From Lentzea aerocolonigenes (GTDB lineage Bacteria; Actinomycetota; Actinomycetes; Mycobacteriales; Pseudonocardiaceae), in NCBI RefSeq assembly GCF_000974445.1, contig NZ_BBOJ01000017.1, forward strand, positions 300,409 through 364,408: a stretch of 64,000 nucleotides of DNA. The letters are read 5' to 3'. Shown piece by piece: positions 1-9,846 of the stretch. The notes beneath the pieces are model-generated. The model searched no databases and was not told the DNA's origin. It worked only from the letters and a program-made list of their open reading frames with translations. The translations under genes were made by a program, and so were the position numbers. Each line of letters opens with the position of its first letter. Positions within the stretch are counted from its first letter, which is position 1.

Positions 1-2755
1 CGTCCGAACTCACCAGACGGCCCCAGAACCAGGCGCGCAGGAGGCCGAGATCCACCACGGCACACACCCGGATCACCGCCGTGTGCGCACCTCTGTACCT
101 TCGTTTTCCAAGCTTTTCCCACAAGAAGTCCCGCAGGTCGGGAGAGCTCCGCCACCCTCTCAGCAGCGCCAGCACGACAGCTTCGACCACACCGTCTCCG
201 GCGCCTGGATGTTCAAGCCTCGCCAGACGCAGAACGAGCTCGCGCGCGAAGATGTCTCCCGCCCAGGCGACCGAGAGGTGGTGCGCCAGCCAGATCGTGT
301 GCGTGTAGGAGGTCTCGTTGGGGATTCGGTTCGCAATGGCCTCCAGCACTTCCGCTCGCCGAGGCCACTCGCGGTCGAGTGCTGTGATGAGCGGCTCGCG
401 GACACGTCTGATCCGCTCCACCCGGAGTGCCTCCACGAATGCCCTGAAAACGGTCTCGTTGCCGGATTCCTTCTCCAGCGAGGCGATTGCCGCTCTCCGA
501 ACGGCTTCATCGTCGTCGCTGAGGCCGACCACCGCCGCCTGCAGACGGTCCGCAGCGGAGGAGACCGCGAGCTCGAGCTGAAAACCGATGATCCGGTCAC
601 CGAGAACCTGCGCGTTTCGATAGGCCTCGATCTTCCTCAGGGTGTTCGCCGAGAAGGTCACGAGTCCCGCAATGGACCCGAGTACGGACACCACTTCCGC
701 GGCGTGGGCGGCGCGGTGGTCGGATCTGGGCGGGATGTGGTCCAACAACCCGACCAGCAGACGTGCGGTCTCCGTCGCCCACTCCTGGTCCTCCGGTGGC
801 ACCGAGCCCGCTTCTCCGAGGCAGCGAACGGCGAACGCCGTGACGAGCAGGTGGAAGCCGCTGACGAGGTGCTGCACGACCTCCCTGATCGGAGAACCCT
901 GACCGGCCAGCATCGCGGAGAGCAGGAGCAGTGGTTCACGCCACTGGTCCTCGTCCCAGTGCGCCGCATACACCTCCTGCTTGAGCCAGCGGTAGTCCGC
1001 CTTCCTACGGTTGAACTCGGCCAGCACGTGCCTCGCCGCGAAGTACTCCATGAAGGTTCGGTGCACGAAGCCGAAAATCCCGTCGCCGGTCTCGGCCAGG
1101 ATGAACGTTCGTTCCCGCAGGTGGTTCAGGATCTCGCGGGCGATCGCCTGCGCCTCACCCGGCGACTTCGCGTACTGCCGCTCCAGATACGCGCCGATGA
1201 TGTCCCTCAGAGGCCCGTAGGCGATCGCATTCAGCTCGTACCCTGCACCGCACGAAGATGACAACATCGTCATTGCGATGTTCTGCAGGATCTCCGCCTT
1301 CTGTTCTCCGCCGACGCGGAAGTCCAGCGGCAGCAACTCCTTGGTGTCGATCTTCTTCCGTTTGACGTCCCAGTCCTCCAGCAGCACACCGGTGCACCGT
1401 TCATACAGCTGCCAGCGCTTCTCCGGAAGGTCCTGATGCTTGTAGATCACCGCCATCATGGTGAGCAGCAACGGGTTTCCTGCGAGCTCCTGCAGCCTGG
1501 GATTGTCCTCGATCCGACGAACCAGGCCGGCGGCATCGCGCTGATCGCTTTCCAGGCTGTAATGCCGATACCACCTCGGTACGAACTCGCGGATCTCCTT
1601 CAGCCCGAAGTCGAGCAGCGTGTAGTGCTGGAATCCGGAGAGCCCGAGCTCGCTCTCGTCATAGCCGACGATCCGCGACGAGACGACAACCCTCGCGTTG
1701 GGGAACCTGCTGGTGAACGCGCAGAACTGGTCGATCACCCTGCTGCGTGCGGCGGGGTCGAAGATCTCGTCGAGGCCGTCGAAGAACACCACCGCGCCGC
1801 AGTCCAGTGCATCGGCGAGTTGTGCCTGGCCGACCCGGATGTTGAACCTCTCCCAGATGCTCGCTCCGAGGTAGCTCAGGAAGTCCGGGCTGCGCACCAG
1901 GACGTACTCGCGCAGTTCGATCAGCAACACCAGCGGCAGGTTTCGCATCGACGACGGGACCCACCGCCCGTCACCCGCGATGTCGGACATCGCCAGCAGT
2001 GCTGCTTGGAACAGCGTGCTCTTGCCGCTGCCCGGCCCTCCGAGGATCACCTGCTTCGGCTCACGACCGAGCACCGCGATGCTGTCCTCGGCGAGCGCCG
2101 GACCGCCCACGCCCTCGTCGTCCGGCAGGTCGTAGTTCGGACGCCCGGAGCGGAGTTGTTGCGGGACGAAGACCTCCAGCAGCGGCACACGAGCCAGCCG
2201 GTCGTGCTGAGCCCCGGCGATCACCGAGAGGCGGACCCACCGGTACCTCTCGACCACGGCCTGCCTGTACTCGCCCCAGTCGGTAGTGGCCGAGACCGCG
2301 GCGTCGGACCTTTCCCACTTCTGGATGCCCTCACCGACCTGACGGGCGAGGTCGTCCTTCGACGTGAACAAGCCCGCGATGCGTGCATTGAGCAGCTCCT
2401 CGCGGAACTCGTCGACCTTGGGTGAGCGTTCCATCAGCTTGGGCGGCCAGGCCTCGTCGTCGGAGAGGACGAAGGCGAGGCAGGGCACGCCGGCGTCGAG
2501 GGCGGCGCGGTATTCCTGTTCTGTGATGGACTTTTCATCGCCGGGCGGAATGAAGCCGTAGCGCCAAGCCATGATCACGATGTACAGATCGGCAGAACGC
2601 ACGTCTGTCAGGCACTTCTCGACCGGCCGGACGTCTTCCGCCACGTAGTACTCCATGGCGATGTCTTCGTGGCCGAGGCGGCGGATGGCACGGCGGACGG
2701 CCTCGCGGTGGTCGGGCAAGTCCGCGAACGTTGACGAGACGTAGACGCGCGCCAT
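1..2755 (-). CDS. DUF4062-NACHT STAND NTPase (3' end beyond window)
   Basis: The frame stays open from the ATG at 2755 to the left edge, at least 918 codons, so the C terminus is missing. Residues 2-110 resemble DUF4062 (VYVSSTFADL, then MAWRYGFIPP). A NACHT-type P-loop ATPase follows, with Walker A GGPGSGKST near 239-247 and Walker B FFDGLDE near 324-330. The rest looks helical and repeat-like, as in sensor regions of STAND proteins. NACHT proteins are signal-sensing ATPases, and many bacterial ones act in phage defence; that role here is inference. A 143-codon gene lies 51 bp upstream on the same strand, so the two are probably co-transcribed. No separate effector domain is visible in the part present, but DUF4062 may be one. 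Confidence 0.85.
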   Translation of the reverse strand, partial: MARVYVSSTFADLPDHREAVRRAIRRLGHEDIAMEYYVAEDVRPVEKCLTDVRSADLYIVIMAWRYGFIPPGDEKSITEQEYRAALDAGVPCLAFVLSDDEAWPPKLMERSPKVDEFREELLNARIAGLFTSKDDLARQVGEGIQKWERSDAAVSATTDWGEYRQAVVERYRWVRLSVIAGAQHDRLARVPLLEVFVPQQLRSGRPNYDLPDDEGVGGPALAEDSIAVLGREPKQVILGGPGSGKSTLFQAALLAMSDIAGDGRWVPSSMRNLPLVLLIELREYVLVRSPDFLSYLGASIWERFNIRVGQAQLADALDCGAVVFFDGLDEIFDPAARSRVIDQFCAFTSRFPNARVVVSSRIVGYDESELGLSGFQHYTLLDFGLKEIREFVPRWYRHYSLESDQRDAAGLVRRIEDNPRLQELAGNPLLLTMMAVIYKHQDLPEKRWQLYERCTGVLLEDWDVKRKKIDTKELLPLDFRVGGEQKAEILQNIAMTMLSSSCGAGYELNAIAYGPLRDIIGAYLERQYAKSPGEAQAIAREILNHLRERTFILAETGDGIFGFVHRTFMEYFAARHVLAEFNRRKADYRWLKQEVYAAHWDEDQWREPLLLLSAMLAGQGSPIREVVQHLVSGFHLLVTAFAVRCLGEAGSVPPEDQEWATETARLLVGLLDHIPPRSDHRAAHAAEVVSVLGSIAGLVTFSANTLRKIEAYRNAQVLGDRIIGFQLELAVSSAADRLQAAVVGLSDDDEAVRRAAIASLEKESGNETVFRAFVEALRVERIRRVREPLITALDREWPRRAEVLEAIANRIPNETSYTHTIWLAHHLSVAWAGDIFARELVLRLARLEHPGAGDGVVEAVVLALLRGWRSSPDLRDFLWEKLGKRRYRGAHTAVIRVCAVVDLGLLRAWFWGRLVSSD

Positions 2756-2806
2756 CCAGCAATGTTCGCACGAGAAAGGCGAGCGGCCCGGAAGCCCGCC
2801 CGCCGC

Positions 2807-3238
2807 TCACCCGTTGGTCGGCAGGATGCCGAACTTCTCCTCGACCATCTCCCAGAACACGTCGACGGCGTCCTCGACCTTGTACTGCCGGTATTCCCAC
2901 CGGCGGTACTCGCTCCAGAAGGCGAGCCCCATGTGGCCGCGCAGGGTCGGGTAGTTCGCCGGAGAGACGACGAAAATCGACTCGCGCTCACCGGCTTTCG
3001 CGTGCGCCGGCACGACCGTGAGGTCGTGCATGGAACTGATCACGAGCAGCTGATCCGAAACTCCGCTCGCCAGCACGCTGTCGATGATCTCGGCCAGGTA
3101 CCCGAAACCGGCCTCCGCCAGCGGGCCCGTGACGTACCACCCCTGCGCGTAACCGGTGAGCCGCTCCCATCTCTCGCTCGGAAACTCCTCGCCGACAGGC
3201 TGGTACGGCCACTCCGAGGCGCTCTCCACGCCGATCAC
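2807..3238 (-). CDS. hypothetical protein upstream of the NACHT gene
   Basis: A 143-residue soluble protein with no signal peptide or membrane segment. I do not recognise the family. It is rich in Trp, Tyr and Glu and ends in an acidic, aromatic stretch (VDVFWEMVEEKF). It starts at 3238, and its stop lies 51 bp before the NACHT gene on the same strand, which suggests a two-gene unit. The gltD terminator hairpin lies just upstream, so a promoter for the pair must sit in or beside 3239-3260. It could be a regulator or sensor partner of the ATPase, but nothing in the sequence proves that. Confidence 0.6.
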   Translation of the reverse strand: MIGVESASEWPYQPVGEEFPSERWERLTGYAQGWYVTGPLAEAGFGYLAEIIDSVLASGVSDQLLVISSMHDLTVVPAHAKAGERESIFVVSPANYPTLRGHMGLAFWSEYRRWEYRQYKVEDAVDVFWEMVEEKFGILPTNG

Positions 3239-3251
3239 GCTACCGAAAGGC

Positions 3252-3289
3252 GAACGCCCCGGCCGACGTCGTTGTCGGCCGAGGCGTTC
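3252..3289 (-). terminator. hairpin after gltD
   Basis: Two stacked inverted repeats, GAACGCC/GGCGTTC outside and GGCCGAC/GTCGGCC inside, lie 31 bp beyond the gltD stop. The stem is long and GC-rich with a 6-nt loop and no strong U-tract, as is usual in high-GC actinobacteria. It separates gltBD from the NACHT pair. Confidence 0.7.
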
Positions 3290-3319
3290 ATGCTGCTCCC
3301 CGCGGGTCGGACTCCGTTG

Positions 3320-4825
3320 TCAGACCACAGCGAGCGGAAGCTGGTTCGGGATCACCGGCGAAGGCAGGTTCGACGAGCCTGTGAGGAACTTGTCCACGGC
3401 GTTGGCCACGGACCGGCCCTCCGCGATCGCCCACACGACCAGGGACGCGCCACGGTGGGCGTCGCCGCAGACGAACACACCGGGTGCCGAGGTCTGCCAG
3501 TCGGAGCCGCAGGAGATCGTGCCGCGCGCCGACAGCGAGATGCCCAGGTCGTCGAGCAGGCGCATGTGCTCCACGCCCTCGAAGCCGATCGCCAGCAGCA
3601 CCATGTCCGCGGGCAGCATCTCGACCTCGTCGGTCACCGGGATCACCGAGCGGCGGCCGGACGAGTCCTTCTCGACGCGCACCTGCTGCAGCTCGATGAA
3701 CCGCACGTGGCCGTCCTCGTCGCCGACGAAGCGGCGCACGGCCACGGCGAAGCGGCGTTCTCCCGCCTCCTCGTGGGCCGGGTAGGTGCGCAGGATGTGC
3801 GGCCACACCGGCCAGGGCGAGCGGTCGTCGTCGCGGACGCTGGGCGGCAGCGGGTACTGGTCGAGCTGCGTCACGGACAGCGCGCCCTGGCGGGTCGCGG
3901 TGCCGTAGCAGTCGGCGCCCGTGTCGCCACCGCCGATGACGATGACGTGCTTGCCCTCGGCCGAGATCGCCGACGGGCCGTCGCCCTCGCAGGCGCGGTT
4001 CGCGGGGACCAGGTGGTCCATCGCGAGGTGCACACCCTTGAGCTCGCGCCCAGGAGTCGTCTTGTCGTCGCGGCCGCGCAACGCACCGACCGCGAGCACG
4101 ACCGCGTCGAACTCGGCCCGCAGCTGCTCGACCGTGACGTCGACGCCGACCTCGCAGCCGGTGACGAACTTGGTGCCCTCCTTGCGGAGCTGAGCCAGCC
4201 GGCGGTCGAGGACCTTCTTCTCCATCTTGAACTCGGGGATGCCGTACCGCAGCAACCCGCCAAGACGGTCGTCCCGTTCGTAGACGACGACTTCGTGACC
4301 GGCACGGGTCAGCTGCTGCGCGGCGGCGAGACCGGCCGGACCGGAACCGACGACGGCGACGCGCTTGCCGGAGGACACGGTCGCCTGGGACGGCTGGACG
4401 TAGCCGTTCTCCCACGACATGTCCGCGATGGTCTCCTCGACCCGCTTGATCGCGACCGCACCGCCCGCGTCGTGCGAGATCGCCAGCACGCACGCCGCTT
4501 CGCACGGCGCCGGGCACAACCGGCCCGTGAACTCCGGGAAGTTGTTGGTGGCGTGCAGGCGGTCCGAGGCGAGCTCCCAGTCGCCGCGGCGCACCAGGTC
4601 GTTCCACTCCGGGATCAGGTTCCCGAGCGGACAACCCGCGGTTCCGCTGTGGCAGAAGGGAATGCCGCAGTCCATGCACCGCGTCGCCTGCGTGCGCACG
4701 GCGGCGTTGCGCTCTTCAGGAGCCTCGGCGAGGTAGACCTCGTTCCAGTCCTGCAAGCGTTCCGGCTTCGGACGCTTCGGCGCGTCGGACCGGGTGTACT
4801 TCATGAAACCCTGTGGATCAGCCAC
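3320..4825 (-). CDS. gltD: glutamate synthase small subunit
   Basis: A 501-residue NADPH-dependent glutamate synthase beta chain. It passes electrons from NAD(P)H through FAD and [4Fe-4S] clusters to the large subunit. Visible motifs are the N-terminal cysteine set CMDCGIPFCHSG...CPLGN, the FAD-binding VVGSGPAGLAAAQQL and the NAD(P)-binding VIGGGDTGADC. The length is normal for the family. I chose the GTG at 4825 because it overlaps the gltB stop by 8 bp and begins VADPQGFMKYTR, typical of the family; the frame stays open further upstream but reads as gltB antisense there. It forms an operon with gltB and ends at a strong hairpin. Confidence 0.96.
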   Translation of the reverse strand: MADPQGFMKYTRSDAPKRPKPERLQDWNEVYLAEAPEERNAAVRTQATRCMDCGIPFCHSGTAGCPLGNLIPEWNDLVRRGDWELASDRLHATNNFPEFTGRLCPAPCEAACVLAISHDAGGAVAIKRVEETIADMSWENGYVQPSQATVSSGKRVAVVGSGPAGLAAAQQLTRAGHEVVVYERDDRLGGLLRYGIPEFKMEKKVLDRRLAQLRKEGTKFVTGCEVGVDVTVEQLRAEFDAVVLAVGALRGRDDKTTPGRELKGVHLAMDHLVPANRACEGDGPSAISAEGKHVIVIGGGDTGADCYGTATRQGALSVTQLDQYPLPPSVRDDDRSPWPVWPHILRTYPAHEEAGERRFAVAVRRFVGDEDGHVRFIELQQVRVEKDSSGRRSVIPVTDEVEMLPADMVLLAIGFEGVEHMRLLDDLGISLSARGTISCGSDWQTSAPGVFVCGDAHRGASLVVWAIAEGRSVANAVDKFLTGSSNLPSPVIPNQLPLAVV

Positions 4826-7800
4826 GAGACGCCTCCATGACAGCCGCGTCAACGTCCCGGCCCTCGGCGCGAGCGAGACGCATGGCCTCGAGAACGCGCT
4901 GGTAGTCGCCGGGCATGACCTTCGTGAACGCACCGGCTCGCCGAGTCCAGTCACCGAGCAGCGAAGCAGCCACGGCGGAACCCGTGTGCTCGTGGTGCTT
5001 GGTGACGGCGTCCTTGAGCCAACGCAGGTCCTCGGCGCTGAGGCGCTGCAGTTGCACCATCTCCTGGTTCACCGACAACGGGTCCAGGTCGAGCACGTAC
5101 GCGATACCACCGGACATGCCGGCCGCGACGTTGCGCCCGGTCGGCCCGAGCACCACTGCCCGGCCACCGGTCATGTATTCGAACGCGTGGTCGCCCACGC
5201 CCTCCGCCACGAGCAGCGCACCGGAGTTGCGGACGCAGAACCGCTCACCGACACGGCCGCGAAGGAAGACCTCACCGGACGTCGCGCCGTAGCCGATCAC
5301 GTTGCCCGCGATCACCTGGTCCTCGGCGCGGAACGGCGCGTCGTCGTGCGGCCGCACGATGATCCGCCCGCCGGACAGGCCCTTGCCGACGTAGTCGTTC
5401 GCGTCGCCGACCATCTCCAGCGTGATGCCGCGCGGCAGGAACGCGCCGAGCGACTGGCCGGCGGACCCGGTGAGCTTCACCCGGATCGTGTCGTCCTCCA
5501 GGCCTTCGCCGCCGTAGCGACGGGTGACCTCGGCGCCGAGCAGCGTGCCGACCGTGCGGTTGACGTTGCGGACCGGCAGCTCCAGGTTGACCTGGTGCGC
5601 GTCCTCCAGCGCCGCCTCCGCGAGCTGGATCAGCGTGCGGTCCAGGGCCTTGTCCAGGCCGTGGTCCTGGTCGCGGATCTTGCGCTTCGCCGTCGGGTAC
5701 GGGGTTTCCGGCACCTCGAAGACCGGGGTGAGGTTCAGGCCCTCGGTCTTCCAGTGCTCGATCGCCTCGTCCTTGTCGAGCAGCTCGGCGTGACCGACGG
5801 CCTCGTCGATCGTGCGGAAACCGAGCTCCGCCAGCAGTTCCCTGGCTTCCTGCGCCACGAACTCGAAGAAGTTCACGACGTGGTCGGCCTGGCCGGTGTA
5901 GCGGGCGCGCAGGTCGGGGTTCTGCGTGGCGACGCCGACGGGACACGTGTCGAGGTGGCAGACGCGCATCATCACGCAGCCCGCGACGATCAGCGGTGCC
6001 GTGGCGAAGCCGAACTCCTCCGCGCCCAGCAGCGCCGCGACGACGACGTCACGGCCGGTGCGCATCGCGCCGTCGACCTGGACGGTGATGCGGTCGCGCA
6101 AACCGTTGAGCAGCAACGTCTGCTGGGTCTCGGCGAGGCCGATCTCCCACGGCGTTCCCGCGTGCTTGAGCGAGTTCATCGGCGAGGCACCGGTGCCGCC
6201 GTCGTAGCCGGAGATCAGCACGACGTCCGCGTGGGCCTTGGCGACACCCGCGGCGACGGTGCCGACACCGATCGACGAGACGAGCTTCACGTGAACCCGC
6301 GCCTGCTCGTTCGCGTTCTTCAGATCGTGGATGAGCTGCGCCAGGTCCTCGATCGAGTAGATGTCGTGGTGCGGCGGCGGCGAGATGAGACCGACGCCGG
6401 GCGTCGAGTGCCGGGTGCGCGCGATCCACGGGTAGACCTTGAAGCCGGGCAGCTGGCCGCCCTCGCCGGGCTTCGCGCCCTGCGCCATCTTGATCTGGAT
6501 GTCCGTGGAGTTCACCAGGTACTCGCTCGTGACGCCGAACCGTCCACTCGCGACCTGCTTGACCGCCGAACGGCGCTCCGGGTCGTACAGGCGCTCGCGG
6601 TCCTCGCCGCCCTCACCGCTGTTCGAACGACCGCCGAGGCGGTTCATCGCGATGGCGAGGGTCTCGTGCGCCTCGGCCGAGATCGAGCCGTACGACATGG
6701 CGCCGGTGTTGAAGCGCTTGACGATCGAGCTGACCGGCTCGACCTCGTCGATCGGGATCGGCGTGCGGCCCTCGGTGCGGAACTTGAACAGTCCGCGCAA
6801 CGTGCCGCCCTGCCGCGAGATGCGCTCGACCTCCGCCGTGTACTGGCGGAAGACGTCCTCCTTGCGCGTCTTCGTGGCGTGCTGCAACAGGAACACCGTC
6901 TCCGGCGTGAACAGGTGCAGCTCGCCCTCGCGGCGGTACTGGTACTCGCCACCGACCTCGAGCCGGCGGTGTTCACGCGCCGTCGGGTTGTCCGGGTGCG
7001 CGCGGCGGTGGCGCAGCGCGACTTCCTCGGCCAGCACGTCGAGGCCGGCTCCACCGAGCTTGGACTGCGTGCCGGTGAAGTACTCGTCGAGCAGGTCGTT
7101 CGACAGGCCGACCGCCTCGAAGATCTGCGCCGCGGTGTAGGCGCCGACGGTCGAGATGCCCATCTTCGACATGATCTTCAGGACGCCCTTCACGAGCGCC
7201 TTGACGTAGTTGCGGACCGCCTTGTGCGCCGGGACGCCGGTGATGGCGCCCTGGCTGATCAGGTCCTCGATCGTCTCGAACGCGAGGTACGGGTTCACCG
7301 CGGCGGCGCCGTAGCTCAGCAGCGCGGCGACGTGGTGGACCTCGCGGCAGTCGCCGGACTCGACGACGAGCGCGACGCGCAGCCGTTCCTTGGTGCGCAC
7401 CAGGTGGTGGTGCACCGCGGAAACGAGCAGCAGCGACGGGATCGGCGCCATCCGGTGGTCGGAGTCGCGGTCACTCAGCACCAGCGTGCGAGCGCCGTTC
7501 GCGATGGCCTCCGACGCCTCGCGACGCACGCGCTCGATGGCCGCCGCGAGCGCGTCGCCGCCACCGTCCACCTCGTACAGTCCAGAAAGGACGGTGCAGG
7601 CGAAGCCGGGCAGGTCGCCGTCGTCGTTGATGTGGATGAGCTTCGCGAGCTCGTCGTTGTCGATGACCGGGTAGTCGAGCGTCACGTGGCGGCACGACAC
7701 CGGGCCGGGGTCGAGCAGGTTCTGCTCAGGACCCATCACGCGCTTGACGGACGTGACGATCTCTTCGCGGATCGCGTCCAGCGGCGGGTTGGTGACCTGC

Positions 7801-9341
7801 GCGAAGTTCTGCACGAAGTAGTCGTAGAGCAACCGGGAACGCTGCGACAGCGCGGCGACCGGGGTGTCCGTGCCCATGGACGCGAGCGGTTCCATGCCCG
7901 AGACCGACATGGGCGTGAGCAGGATCCGCAGCTCCTCCTCGGTGTAGCCGAAGGTGAGCTGGCGGCGCACGACGGACTCGTGGCTCTGCAACACGTGCTC
8001 GCGGTCCTGCAGGTCGGCGAGGTCGAGCAGACCGGCGTGCAGCCACTCGTCGTAGGGCTGCTCCGAGGCCAGGTTCGACTTGAGCTCGTCGTCGTCGATG
8101 ATCCGGCCCTCGGTGGTGTCCACCAGGAACATGCGGCCCGGCTGCAGGCGGCCCTTCGCGACCACCTGGTCGGACGGCACGTCGAGCACGCCGGTCTCGG
8201 ACGCCAGCACCACGCGGCCGTCCGCGGTCTGCCACCAGCGCGCGGGGCGCAGCCCGTTGCGGTCGAGCACGGCGCCGACGATCTCGCCGTCGGTGAACGT
8301 GACACAGGCCGGGCCGTCCCACGGCTCCATCAGGGAGGCGTGGAACTGGTAGAACGCACGGCGCTTCGGGTCCATCGTGGCGTGGTTCTCCCACGCCTCC
8401 GGGATCATCATCAGCACCGCGTGCGGCAGGCTTCGGCCGCCGAGGTGCAGCAGCTCCAGCACCTCGTCGAACGACGCCGAGTCCGACCCCTCGGGGTCGC
8501 AGATCGGGAACAGCCGCGCGAGGTCGCCGGGGATGAGGTCGCTCTCCAGCAACGCTTCGCGGGCGCGCATGCGGTTGCGGTTGCCGCGGACGGTGTTGAT
8601 CTCACCGTTGTGCGCGACGAACCGGAACGGGTGCGCCAGCGGCCACGAGGGGAAGGTGTTCGTGGAGAAACGGCTGTGCACCAACGCGATCGCCGTGTAG
8701 AGGCGCTCGTCGTGCAGGTCGGGGAAGAACGCCGGCAGCTGCTCGGTCGTCAGCATTCCCTTGTAGACGATCGTGCGCGCGGACAGCGACGGGAAGTACA
8801 CGCTGCCCTCGTGCTCGACCCGCTTGCGCAGGCAGAACGCCAGGCGGTCCAGCGCGATGCCGGACTCGTCGCGCGTGCCCTTCACGAACAACTGCGCGAA
8901 GTGCGGCGCCACCGACAGCGCCGTCGGGCCGACATCCGCCTTCTCCGGGTCGACCGGCACGTCGCGCCAGCCGAGAACGACGAGGTTCTCCTCTTCCGCG
9001 ATGCGCTCGATCTGCTCCATCGCGGCAGCACGTTCTTCGGCTTCAAACGGAAGGAAAGCGATTCCTGCCGCGTACTGCCCGCGTTCCGGCAGGTCGAAAC
9101 CGACGACCGCGCGGAGGAACTCGTCGGGCAGCTGCAGGAGGATGCCGGCACCGTCACCCGACGTGGGCTCGGCACCGGCGGCACCCCGGTGCTCCAGGTT
9201 CGCCAGCGCCGTCAGGGCATCGCTCACGATGCCGTGGGAACGCCTGCCCTGGATGTCGGCCACCATGGCGACACCGCAGGCGTCGCGCTCATCAGCGGGG
9301 TCGTAGAGACCCTGGGGGCCGGGGATGGCGGAGAAGATCAC
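4818..9341 (-). CDS. gltB: glutamate synthase large subunit
   Basis: A 1507-residue GltB that makes two glutamates from glutamine and 2-oxoglutarate. The amidotransferase nucleophile is Cys22 in DACGVAMVAD, so a short N-terminal propeptide is probably removed. The central and FMN synthase domains follow, with the 3Fe-4S cysteines in GCVMMRVCHLDTCPVG. The C-terminal glutamate synthase helix domain is complete. Length is standard. The gene is first in the gltBD operon and is followed by gltD with an 8-bp overlap. The roughly 400 bp upstream are non-coding and AT-richer than the surroundings, consistent with a regulated promoter. Confidence 0.97.
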   Translation of the reverse strand: MIFSAIPGPQGLYDPADERDACGVAMVADIQGRRSHGIVSDALTALANLEHRGAAGAEPTSGDGAGILLQLPDEFLRAVVGFDLPERGQYAAGIAFLPFEAEERAAAMEQIERIAEEENLVVLGWRDVPVDPEKADVGPTALSVAPHFAQLFVKGTRDESGIALDRLAFCLRKRVEHEGSVYFPSLSARTIVYKGMLTTEQLPAFFPDLHDERLYTAIALVHSRFSTNTFPSWPLAHPFRFVAHNGEINTVRGNRNRMRAREALLESDLIPGDLARLFPICDPEGSDSASFDEVLELLHLGGRSLPHAVLMMIPEAWENHATMDPKRRAFYQFHASLMEPWDGPACVTFTDGEIVGAVLDRNGLRPARWWQTADGRVVLASETGVLDVPSDQVVAKGRLQPGRMFLVDTTEGRIIDDDELKSNLASEQPYDEWLHAGLLDLADLQDREHVLQSHESVVRRQLTFGYTEEELRILLTPMSVSGMEPLASMGTDTPVAALSQRSRLLYDYFVQNFAQVTNPPLDAIREEIVTSVKRVMGPEQNLLDPGPVSCRHVTLDYPVIDNDELAKLIHINDDGDLPGFACTVLSGLYEVDGGGDALAAAIERVRREASEAIANGARTLVLSDRDSDHRMAPIPSLLLVSAVHHHLVRTKERLRVALVVESGDCREVHHVAALLSYGAAAVNPYLAFETIEDLISQGAITGVPAHKAVRNYVKALVKGVLKIMSKMGISTVGAYTAAQIFEAVGLSNDLLDEYFTGTQSKLGGAGLDVLAEEVALRHRRAHPDNPTAREHRRLEVGGEYQYRREGELHLFTPETVFLLQHATKTRKEDVFRQYTAEVERISRQGGTLRGLFKFRTEGRTPIPIDEVEPVSSIVKRFNTGAMSYGSISAEAHETLAIAMNRLGGRSNSGEGGEDRERLYDPERRSAVKQVASGRFGVTSEYLVNSTDIQIKMAQGAKPGEGGQLPGFKVYPWIARTRHSTPGVGLISPPPHHDIYSIEDLAQLIHDLKNANEQARVHVKLVSSIGVGTVAAGVAKAHADVVLISGYDGGTGASPMNSLKHAGTPWEIGLAETQQTLLLNGLRDRITVQVDGAMRTGRDVVVAALLGAEEFGFATAPLIVAGCVMMRVCHLDTCPVGVATQNPDLRARYTGQADHVVNFFEFVAQEARELLAELGFRTIDEAVGHAELLDKDEAIEHWKTEGLNLTPVFEVPETPYPTAKRKIRDQDHGLDKALDRTLIQLAEAALEDAHQVNLELPVRNVNRTVGTLLGAEVTRRYGGEGLEDDTIRVKLTGSAGQSLGAFLPRGITLEMVGDANDYVGKGLSGGRIIVRPHDDAPFRAEDQVIAGNVIGYGATSGEVFLRGRVGERFCVRNSGALLVAEGVGDHAFEYMTGGRAVVLGPTGRNVAAGMSGGIAYVLDLDPLSVNQEMVQLQRLSAEDLRWLKDAVTKHHEHTGSAVAASLLGDWTRRAGAFTKVMPGDYQRVLEAMRLARAEGRDVDAAVMEASRG

Positions 9342-9740
9342 TGCGCAGACCTCCTTCGTCGTCCTCGCTAAAGAACAAAGTCCTCGTGCTCAGACCTCGT
9401 ACCAACAGGTGGGAGCACGGGACGACGATGGCCCGCGTGTTGACGCGACTTTAACAGCCGCGAAACCCAGGGACACCCGCCAATGGGTGATCTAGGTCAT
9501 GGATGTGTAACGATTCCCCGCAGCGGAGCGACATTGCGGCCAACGTCGGCGTTCGTTACAGCCGAGTTAGCGTAACCGACCGTTCAACATCAACCAGCCT
9601 GATGAGAGCTGCGCGACAATCACGGTTTGACAGTAGATCCAGTGGGTAACCCCACGTTTTCGCTGCTCCGCGCTCTGCCATCTCAGTTAGCGGACGCTCA
9701 CCGCCGTTCGTTCAGGCGCAAAAGACCCTTTAGACGACCA
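9342..9740. promoter_or_regulatory. non-coding region upstream of gltB
   Basis: About 400 bp without a credible gene, visibly AT-richer than its flanks. It must hold the gltB promoter. Several GTTAC/GTAAC half-sites cluster at about 9554-9577. They loosely recall the spaced AC-type elements bound by the nitrogen regulator GlnR, but the spacing does not fit the known box well, so I do not claim a site. Confidence 0.45.
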
Positions 9741-9781
9741 AGGTCCCGTTCACCCGCGCCGCATGCGGGAGAACGGGACCT
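9741..9781. terminator. perfect hairpin in the gltB-dctA gap
   Basis: AGGTCCCGTTC at 9741-9751 pairs perfectly with GAACGGGACCT at 9771-9781, and an inner CCCGC/GCGGG extends the stem. It lies 24 bp beyond the first dctA terminator and may act as a second, back-up terminator. Confidence 0.55.
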
Positions 9782-9804
9782 CGGCATACATGGAGGTCTG
9801 GTCG

Positions 9805-9840
9805 CGTGGCCGGAGGCGGGAAGAGACGCCTCCGGCCACG
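9805..9840 (-). terminator. dctA terminator
   Basis: A perfect 14-bp stem (CGTGGCCGGAGGCG at 9805-9818 and its complement at 9827-9840) with an 8-nt loop begins 6 bp after the dctA stop codon. No U-tract is present. This is a strong intrinsic-type terminator for a high-GC genome. Confidence 0.75.
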
Positions 9841-9846
9841 GACGTC

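Noticed and set aside
2762..4840. A 692-codon plus-strand frame opposite gltD and its downstream region
   Set aside because: Low-complexity Arg/Ala/Val translation crossing several real genes; gltD on the other strand has complete motifs.
4794..9371. A very long open frame on the plus strand opposite gltB
   Set aside because: It is the antisense shadow of gltB, created by high GC at third codon positions. Its translation is rich in Arg, Ala and Val with no motif, while the minus strand gives an intact GltB.
9554..9587. GlnR box upstream of gltB
   Set aside because: GTTAC/GTAAC words are present, but their spacing and orientation do not match the known tandem AC-n6-AC pattern well enough.
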